Shown piece by piece: positions 1-9,500 of a stretch of 13,785 bases of DNA. The position numbers and the translations under genes were made by a program. This DNA is from Phoronis ovalis (Eukaryota; Phoronida; Phoronidae). Position 1 is the stretch's first letter. Each line of letters begins with the position of its first letter. A model generated the notes under the pieces. It was not told where the DNA came from. It worked only from the letters and a program-made list of their open reading frames with translations, and made no database searches. The stretch lies in NCBI GenBank assembly GCA_028565635.1, contig JAOXYB010036118.1:1-13785 (forward strand). The letters run 5' to 3'.

Positions 1-413
1 AGAGGACCTATATAAAATAATGAAGCCATATATAGAAATTAGAAGTATTCTAAAATCTTTCTTACACTTAATACATTATTTCGTTGTTGAATGAAAAATT
101 AAAATGAGTTAATTTGAATATGTCACAAATTTAATTTATTATTGCTAAATGTAGCAATAGCATTTTACTTTGTATTCCAGACAAAATATGTAGAAATTGT
201 ACAAAAATCTGTAGAAATTATAATAAAAAATCGTATTTTGCTACTTTAGTTTTCACTATTTTTACATAATTTAATGTAAACTTTAAGCAATTTCTATTAA
301 ATTTCTTAAGCTGTGAGACCGTGCAAATAAAATATATACATCTTTCTCATTTGAAAAAAAAAACATTAACTCAGATCAGAAATCAAACATTAGATAAACA
401 AATCAAACATTAC
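1..413 (-). other. Intron downstream of exon E (partial)
   Basis: AT-rich sequence between the exon E donor (GTAATG at 413) and the left edge. I find no open frame resembling RLR motif II and no other gene. The only structure is a 12-base direct repeat next to the donor, described separately, and short degenerate repeats of the form gtagaaatt near 190 and 211. Confidence 0.7.
381..412 (-). repeat. 12-base direct repeat overlapping the exon E donor site
   Basis: AATCAAACATTA occurs at 381-392 and again at 401-412, exactly 20 bases apart. On the transcript strand the first copy starts inside the donor (GTAATG), so the first 33 intronic bases contain the duplicated unit. This is a small tandem duplication of about 20 bases. 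Confidence 0.8.
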
Positions 414-561
414 CTTTAGAGGAATTAGTAACATCCCCAGTAAGAGCAATACTTTGGTACTCATTTAGGTATTTCTTAAAACCTTTGCACTGTTGATCTG
501 CTAGAGCCACTTGATTGCAGAAGAAAACAATCTTGGGTTCAGTGGACTCTTTAAGATGTTC
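414..561 (-). CDS. RLR exon E: helicase motif Ia
   Basis: This 148-bp exon follows a strong acceptor (long T run then GATGTAG at 562-568) and ends AAAG before donor GTAATG. It starts in phase 0, so HICE of exon D joins EHLKES directly, reproducing the RIG-I-type ICE-x-HL helix. Residues 10-24 read [15 protein letters not shown], the RLR motif Ia strand and loop that contacts the RNA backbone (RIG-I has a very similar VVFFANQ segment). It continues through [20 protein letters not shown], equivalent to the segment before motif Ib, with the LTGD turn seen in the family. The exon has 49 codons plus one base (phase 1), so the next exon, expected to carry motif Ib and the DECH box, lies left of the window. 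No stop or frameshift is present. Confidence 0.92.
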
Positions 562-3500
562 CTACATCAAAAAAAAATAAACAATCAATTTTTACTTTAA
601 AAACAAATAAAAATGATCCGTTGCCGCAATTAGAAAGTTTACAAATTTTAGATAGCTGTAGTATTCCAATTTGTGATTCTAAAACTAATCGAAGTATAAC
701 ATATATGCAGCAGTCCAGGCTTTAATATTAAGGATAATAATTTTATTATGTGCACATTTATCAGCTGTTGCAAAAATGTAAGTAATTTTCATTCATTTCC
801 ATACTATTTGAAATAAACTTGGCATATAAATATTCATATATATTCAATAAACATAAGAATTTACAAAATATATCAATTATAATAAAAGAACTCAGTTACA
901 AAAATGCAGCTTTTTAATTTTGTACAGTTGGAAAAATAAATTATGTCAATTCGGTTTGAGACCAGTCCGCTAGCAGTTCATAAATAAGCTTCACAGCATG
1001 GAGTACTATACAGCATTTGAGTGACTAACCTAAAACCAACTATGGTATATATGCAATCATATACATGTTTCAGAATATGCAACAACTTTCATTCTATAGT
1101 ATAATTACTAAGCTTAGGACAACTTTTTTACCTCACATATGTGAAGTGCTACATGCGTTTTCCCACTTCCTGTTGGAGCACAGATGATGACATTTTTCCC
1201 ATCAAGTCCGGCTTCTGCCAATTCTTTTTGGTAATTGCGTAGATTTAATTCCAATGGTAAAACGTCATCCACTCTCGAACTGAGCGTAGCGCTGGGGCAA
1301 CTTACTATCAAATAATAGAAGTAATTTAAACAATGACATCACATCTCCATACAAGACAGCTAGCACAGTAGAATAACAGGAACGAAAAGAAGCATGTTTA
1401 CTTGTATGAGTTTAAAAACCAGGTATAATTAATATGACTCTAAACACTGAAACAATCATGGAAATTGTATCCAAAGACATCAACATGAAAATGCTGCTGA
1501 AGTAGTATTGTTGTTTCTTTTGAAAAATCTTCAACATTTAAAATGTATCACACTGCATGTAGTATATTTATTACTGAAAGCACAGTATTGGCTATCAGTA
1601 GCGTAGCACTGCTAAAATGTAGTTATCCTATTTATTTGTTTATAACAACAGGTTGAAGTAGTTAAGCAATTTCTTTAAAATTTGGAGATAGTGATACAAT
1701 TCTGGTATTTTGTTTAATTTAAGACAAGAAATATACTTCGACATGCATTTTTAACTAAATATTAATTTTGTTGTTCATCAAATGCTGTTTTTACTGGCAA
1801 CCGTTAATGCAAGACTTCTTTCTATAGCCCGGCACTTGGTGGATCAAAAATCACTCTTTTAAAACACAAATTAGTAATTGCTTACTACTTAATTCAATCA
1901 AGGATGGTTTTATGAATATTGAAAATATTGTCCGGTCCTGGTATTCAATATAACATAAAGGAGTAAAATATCACTGTTCTTCTGGATTAATTTTGAAAAC
2001 TTGGATTATTTAATTATCTCGAATTCTAGGTACAAATAAATTAATGGTACATTAAGATAACATTTGAATTGCGGTTTCTATAGCGATCTTCAGTCTTGCT
2101 CTTTCTTCAAGTATCAGTTAACTTCTAACTTATCTAATTTCACAGTCCGGTTTCTAGTATTGTATTCTCTAATCTTCCCTGGAATAATAAAATGTTCAAT
2201 TTCTCTGCTATAATTGAGATGCTTCTTTCTCAAAAGTGTAACCATTTTTAATATTGCTGAGTCAGTATTAAAACTCTGCCAAATCAGGGATTTCACATCA
2301 GAGGGTTTGATCAACAGAGGAAATCCTATTTATACACTAAAACACATCATTAATATCATATTTTGATTCTGTGACAAAGCTATAAAGTATTTTAGGCTAA
2401 AAACATCGTTGCATTAGAAGCCGAACAACAAATTATAGTCTTATTTTCCTTATATTTGTATCATGAAACCTAAAATGGTTTAAAATGCATTAAATTGCAT
2501 TTTTTAGCAATAATTCTTATTATAGATAACGAAAAGCATCATGAAGATATACTTTGAGAAAAAGTTGAAATATGTTCTTTCCATAGGTGGCAAGAAAGAT
2601 CAAAACAAGACATTGAAACTCCACTGTATTTATTTATGTATACCATATAATATGTACGGTTTTATTTAACTACCTTTTGGGTATATATTCTGTAAATATT
2701 TACTTAGTTTAAATTAGTGTCAACTGTTTATTTGTTTTAAAATCAACAACAAATTATTTCACAGGTTACCTGAATTACAACAACAAATGATGTCGTCTTG
2801 TTAACACTTTTGAAAAAAAATGGTCAAACAATAATCAAACAAGGCTTCTAAAAAACTTGTTTTACGACAAAATTCTTCCTTTTCCTGTTACTAATAAATA
2901 ATTATCAATTTTGTAGCAAATTAACATATCATGGATTCCATTTAGCTAGTACCCTTTTCAAAGTACTGTACCCATGCGTAAAATTCTGAATAGTGGAGGA
3001 TTGTGACAAGGTATCTGCATGTTGAAAGGTAATAATAACTTTTTTTACTACTAGAAACAGGCATTGTGTGACTGGTTGAGTTATTGTTTTCCCATTCTTC
3101 TTCCCTTGTGAGGCAACACTGAGAATAAGCTGATCAAATTAAAACCAAAATTGGTGTCACAAATCCTAATTAAAAAGTATATCTCTTTGTCTATTCATCT
3201 CTGTACCAAATTTGTAAACATACAAGAACTATATTAATTATGCAATCAAGCAACACTAAATATCACGTTTAATTAATATTCATAATTATGTTATTTTCCA
3301 ACAGCTTCTATTTTTATTCAGTTTTTAGTTTGGTACCTGATACATTGCTGCTATCTACATTAGCCACCATTGGCACTGATAGGTCAAAGTCCGCATTCCC
3401 AGAACCACTACTAGGTTGAATATTTTTATCCTGAACCTTGTCACCACCAGCAAGATTCCCTTCGTTTAAGTTATTAGTCATACTTCCAACTTTGTTGACA

Positions 3501-6500
3501 CTGTTATCATTTATACTCATCTGCTTTAACTGAAAATGAAATTTTTAATGTCAGGCAGGAATATTACAAATATATGGAAGCATTTAAGTGCCAGGTAAAA
3601 AATATTTATCTCTTAATAATGAGATACTGTATGTATGCATGTGTATGCGCATAAGGTCACAATTGATGTAGCCACAGTGCTGTCCCAATGGTTGGTATAC
3701 ATAAGGTCACAACTGACATAACAGCAGTTGGCAGAAGATCCGGCAATTAAACCTTAAATTTAGGATTTTTTCTTATTTCCTCCTTGGCGCTGGCATTTTT
3801 AATTGATTTTGTTCGAAAGGGAAATCAATGTGCAAGAGATTGAAACTAATATTAGTTTTTTAAAGTAAAATATACCAAAATTTGAAAGGATTATTTGAGC
3901 CAGGGCAAGCTATGAATTTTGTCAATTCTAAGGTGGTATTTTCAGGAAGTAGTAACTGGGAGTAGGATACATAATACTCTTCAGTTCTTAACAGGTACTT
4001 TTCTCCGCGCAATGTTTGGAAAATATTTATAAGCTACATTAAATTACTATAGAATTGGATGGGAAAATCGATTGTGTCCTTGTATCATATGTGTATATGT
4101 GTGTAGTATACACACACACACGCACACACGCACGCACACATACACACATATAAGAAGTTACTAACACACATACAATCATACACATATAAGAAGATTACTA
4201 TTTCATTATTACGAGTTAGTATCTCATTCTGTTAAGTCGAAAAATTAGGTCATAACAATGAGATACAATAACTTGTTATAATGAGATAATTACTTGTAAC
4301 AGTATTTGTTATAATTTCTATCTTGAATCTTTCCAAATTAGATGAGTTATAATGTAGCTTGGAATAAAAAAGTAGAGTCCATTTTAGAAAAAGTGGAAAT
4401 GTTACCGCTATGCTCATGCTCAAAACCAACATACCTGTCATAAGTTGGCAAAATTTTTGGCTCAAAGACCGAGTTTTTTTTTGATAATTTCCTATTAAAA
4501 GCAATAGCAGAAAATAATATAAAAAACAGCATTGTAGTTTCCTAGTTCTAATAAGTGACTTGACTATTAAAGTTGGGGTGCCAGAATCTGTATTTATACA
4601 ATCGCTGAATATACACCCAAAATTTCAAAAAAAGGTGGTGTCATTTCACTCTAAATTAAGTTCTAACATACCTACCAAAATATTTTCTAAAAGTTCACTG
4701 TATTAGCCGAATAATTGGTGAAAATGTGGAGTTTTGGTGGTTCCACCAAAATTCAGCCATCTATTAACGAAAATGGGAACTTTAAAATAAGGCGGCAGCA
4801 AGGGTACGATATAAGAGTAAGTTTTGATTAGCTAATGAATGTATTGTTGTTCACGAAACAGGCGTTTTCAACCTTAAAAATGCACATAAATATCAGCTTT
4901 GATCATTTAGTTGGAATATGTGTCTTATTTTATTGAAGTGTTTGCTTTGTCACTGGGAATCCAATTCAGGGAAGATAAGATAAATAGTGCGTGACTAGCT
5001 ACTTTATTCAGGACAAAATGTGTCATCTGGTGGAGAAATTTGTTGTTGTCGCGACTTTCTACGGCTGTTTCTTCTTATACGGGGCTCATGTTTTATGAAA
5101 AAAAATGTGATTTAGTGAACTTCAGTTATAGAAGATTGACTATACGGAAAACATGTTCGAACACAATTTTTTGGACATTTATGGTCAAAGATTCTGGGAC
5201 CCCAACTTTAAGAATGAAGCAAGATGTCTGAATTACTGAAATCATTGCAAACAGATTACATGCAGTGTCAGAGTAAAGTTACATTCAATCAAACACTTAA
5301 ATTATATGTTTTTACCTTCACAGACTCCTCTTCAAGGTTTCTATATTCAGCTAGCAATGGCATATCAGCTTGCTCTGCATAATTCATATGAAATGAAGCC
5401 ATAGATGAATCAATATCATCTTCAATTTTGTTGCATGATTTTTCTGATTGTTCTGTGTCATGCTTTTCGTCTGAGTTACTTTTCCAGTCACATAATCCAT
5501 TTTTAATTTCTACAAAGGAATAACAACTACACAAGTTTTATTGCTGAACTTTTGATTGAATCAGTAACTACACTTGTATACCTCACATACTTCTATTTAG
5601 CACAAAGTGTACATCCAACAGACAATATATATTATAGTTTATACACATATTCAGTTTTAGTATCGATAACAATGTTCATAAGACAGTGTTATGAATTTTG
5701 TGTGGTATATTCAAATAAGATGCTATTTTTTGCCTGTGGCTTTATGTTGGATACTATTAAGTAAGCATCCGTGCATAGAGGAAACACTGAGTGTTAAATT
5801 TAAAAAATCGAATCATCTACATTTTGAGACTTTAACAAAATGTGCATTGGTTCAAATGTTTCTTGCTTAAAGATCGAGATATTGACTAATCTACAGCGTT
5901 ACTTTCCTTTCATGTAATGTAATAGAACATTTTTAATGACAAGTTTAAAACTGTATTCTTCCCATCAAAATCATATAGTTTTTGAACTTAAAAAAAATCT
6001 AGAGGCAATATTTTTTCATTTCTTGACATGTTTTCACCTTCACTTGAGTTTATATAGTAATGTTTTAATATAGTTTTTGATTATCAACTCTGTATAACAC
6101 AATCGGTTAGCACAATTTATATCATGGTAAAACTGAAAATGCCACAATTTCTGTACAGTTACTTATGGGCCTACTTGCTTCACAGTGAACTACGGATAAA
6201 TTTCACCTTTCAACAGCCTGTAACAAGCTGCTTAAACTGAACGTGTGGACCAAAAAAATTGTGTATTATGACAATTTAAATATTCGAAAAGGTAAACATT
6301 AATTCTCATCCATAAGAAACTATTCATTGATAACATATGCTTAAATTTAAGTTTCATTCTACAAATAGACACTTTTTGGCTTGTTTTTCAAAATAAAGTT
6401 ACAAGTGTATAAAAAATGTTAAGTATCTACTAACAAACTTACATACTAAATATTTCGTAATCTTCATAACATTCTCATCTCAGAGATCACAGTCTTTTAA

Positions 6501-9500
6501 ATAAATGTTAACTATAATTTGACATATATAGTAGTAAATTTATAGGTCAATACAAACTTTTTATACTTATTTAATATACTTTTACTACATTCCCTACATT
6601 AATTCACATATATTTTACAAAATACAAGTACTTCCTCAAACACAACTTAAGCAATAAGTAGAAACAAAAGCTTAATAATTTCCAAATATTACCAAAGTTT
6701 CACAAAAATGTTGAAAATCCGGTTTGGCATTTTACCCACTTTTCGAGGACATTCAAATATATTACCAAACCTAACAGACCCACCAACCTAAGGCCTTTGT
6801 AAACCACCTTTGAATTGTCCAATCAAAGCTTCCTTTCTGAAAATAGGTGCAACCTCTTGGTAATAACAGCAGCAGATCTAGAGTAAAATTGTGACCGTTT
6901 TCTAAATTAGTGCCATTTCTTCCTACCAGGTCATCATTTGGAAATATTAATTTGATGACCTAAACATGCCTATATAGCTTTATATGTAGCACATTAGGTG
7001 CTTACTATATCTCAGGTGTTTGATATTTGCATACTGGTACTTGTTTGTTAACTATTTTAAAATAAAAATTTTGTTTACGAGATCAACACAAAAGTTTATC
7101 ACAATGACCACAAACAAATACTGTTTAATATTGGAATTACCCTCACCCAACCTGGTTAAATGTAGGTGGGTTAATAAGACTTGTACACTATCCAAGCCAG
7201 TGTGCACAGGCCACGCAATTATTGCGTATCATGTGAAGTGATGTAAAACGGTCGTGCCACTTAATAACTGTCGTATATGCTGCAAAGTTAAAACTGGATG
7301 GTGCCCAGCAGGGCATGGTTTAGCTGTTTGATGTAGGACTAGGCATTTCACTGTCCTTTCTTTCCCACCAATTTCGTACAGTTTTGAACACTTGTATGAT
7401 TGTTCATGAAGTAGTAGAATAAATTGAAACTAAAACTTTTATATATATTTGCAAATGATTTTAAATATCATATATACCAGGAATATTTTCATTTCACACC
7501 ATAAAATGATAAATGTAGATGGATTTTACCCCCCTGCCATCTATACGAAACACTATATGTTTGTGGTCATTGTGATAACTTTTGATATGATTCCTAAGAT
7601 CAATCAACAAAACTTCTGTTTTCATGTTTAAGATTACATATTTGACATAAATTTTTAATTTATTTCTTACTCTTAAAAATGCAGAAAACATTCTTTTTTA
7701 AATTATAAAAAAATATAAGAAATATGTAACAAATCATAAAATTTTTATTCTTAGATCGGCAAACTGTGTATATAAGTAAAGTCACGTGACAGCAAAAGCT
7801 ATAAGAACACTTGCAATGGACCGTTTGTTTCGAGCTTCACGGAAACTGCATCGCCTTTTTTTAGACAAGCTGGGACTGAGAGTTAGCTACTGTACAGTAA
7901 TCTTTCTGTGAATCTCGGAACTTCAAGGCTTCTGTTATAGTCATATATTGTTTTAGTGTTGGCAGCTGAGCTTAATTCCCGGGTCTTGATTTTTATCAGA
8001 AAATAAACTTTGGCTTGCTCGGTATTTTTAAATTTGATATTTCCATATTATTTCCCATTTTTATAACAATTGAGATATTTGTTTTAAAAAATAACAGCAC
8101 ATGTTTTGTTATGTTATATTATAACATGTTGAACCATCTGTAAGGTATTTCTTAGTTTATCTTAGACTCTTGAATTTTGATTTAATATGTTGGCCAAAAC
8201 ACTGAATTATTTATAAGGGTCTAGGACAACTCGCCGAAAAGTCCGAAATCAGTGCAGTCATGGACGAGTTGTCTGCCAGTGTCTGTTTTAACAAAATCAT
8301 TCTGTGAATGCTACGTGATTAAAATAATATACATATCAAATTAACCTCGGTTCAGTGTTCTGTTTCCTGAATTCGTTTTTAAGTATTTCAGTTAGAGTTT
8401 CATGTTTGTATGAAATTATGATAATATCAGCAAAATGTCCTCTAAAGCGATGTTAAATTGTGGCACATCGGAAGTATAGTAATAAATGGTTCAGGAATAC
8501 AGGCACAGAGAGAGACATCATTGACTACTTGCATGACATAGCATACAACATTACTTATTTGTATTTATGCTGCTTTTTTTATTAGCATTTTATGTTTTTA
8601 ATAGCATACAAACATACTGGTAACTTTACATTTTTTTTAAAATTTTCAATCTTATATTTTTAAATATCCTACAACATTCTGGTAATTTTATATTCATTTG
8701 TTTTTTAATAATATACAACACAGTATACTTTTAATAACAGTGTATGCCAGTTTGCAACCCCTTACAAACAGTGAAGTGTATTACTATATAATTAGATAAT
8801 TTAATTTTTTAATGTATTTAATTATTTATGTTAATTATTTACGACTGGCAAAACCATGTGTTGGCGAGTTAGTCAACTTTTATCATGCATAGCATGCGGT
8901 GGAAATGACATGAGGATTAATCCAAACTGTAAGACATATTCAAATTTATTTATACTTATGCATTTAGATTTTATATGTTAGAGAACTCCCCGAATTTTGA
9001 TTTTCGGCAAGTTGTCCAACCCCCTCATTTCGAGTTGTCCTTATAGTTGTCAATTTTCCAAAAACATGCAACCTAATTTTATACGGTTTTCATGGAATGT
9101 GTTTTCCCAGAAATTTCATTGCCATGTTCTAGAAAATGGTGCAAACCCCCTTGTATCCGCACCTGAACAAACAAAGCTGTTAGTCACCATATTGGAAATT
9201 AATCTCGATCAAAATTGCATCTGCACTTTCGCTTGTATTTAACCTGTACCAAATATGAAGGTGATCTCATAAGAACTGAAGCTGTTATTGCAAGACAATT
9301 AAAGAAAGTGTTACATAGCCTGCCCACCATGCATGCAGGATCTATTATTACACGTCAGTCAGAGATCTAACTCTCACACAAAGAAGGATGCAGAAGAATT
9401 GATGGAATTCTGTTAAGGCCGAAATTAAAACTCTAATCACAAACATACTTTGCAATATCTCCGGTTCCATTTCATGTGCAAGCTCTTCGTGTCCATTTTC

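Larger units (their letters stand above)
3530..5315 (-). other. Intron between exons B and C (about 1.8 kb), repeat-bearing
   Basis: The donor GTAAAA is at 5315 and the acceptor TTTTCAG at 3530. It contains, from left to right, a 50-bp-spaced direct repeat (3650-3720), a CA/TG microsatellite with a following direct repeat (4088-4200), and a TTAA-flanked inverted-repeat element (4567-5211). No coding exon of the RLR gene is expected here because exons B and C already join in phase. Confidence 0.7.
5510..9448 (-). other. Intron between exons A and B (about 3.9 kb), repeat-bearing
   Basis: The donor GTATG is at 9448 and the acceptor CTTTGTAG at 5510. I find no coding frame resembling RLR. From left to right it holds AT-rich unique sequence (5510-6700), a repeat fragment (6704-6862), a more complex stretch with a short plus-strand frame and TATA-like box (about 7765-7911), an inverted-repeat element (8224-9040) and a second repeat fragment (9165-9345). 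Plus-strand open frames at 5552-5764, 7020-7241 and 7449-7631 look like chance frames in AT-rich DNA. Confidence 0.7.

Noticed and set aside
414-1304. Dicer helicase as the source of the Walker A and motif Ia exons
   Set aside because: Motif Ia and the ICE-x-HL helix fit RLRs better, and a CARD exon joins in phase upstream, which Dicer lacks.
1114-1311. Helicase frame taken as a complete small protein starting at the methionine at 1311
   Set aside because: Its start lies in intron before the acceptor and its last residues read through the GTAAAA donor; it is an internal exon.
2114-2314. 66-codon minus-strand frame ending [20 protein letters not shown], faintly like the YNTR motif near the end of some LINE reverse transcriptases, or an extra RLR exon
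   Set aside because: The resemblance is a single short motif, no other reverse transcriptase blocks surround it, and exons C and D already join in phase without it.
5552-5764. 70-codon plus-strand hydrophobic frame that could look like a membrane protein
   Set aside because: It lies in AT-rich intron, where chance frames are rich in Phe, Tyr, Ile and Leu codons; no start context, domain or splice structure supports it.
8997-9242. 81-codon plus-strand frame
   Set aside because: It crosses the end of an inverted-repeat element into a fragment of a dispersed non-coding repeat.
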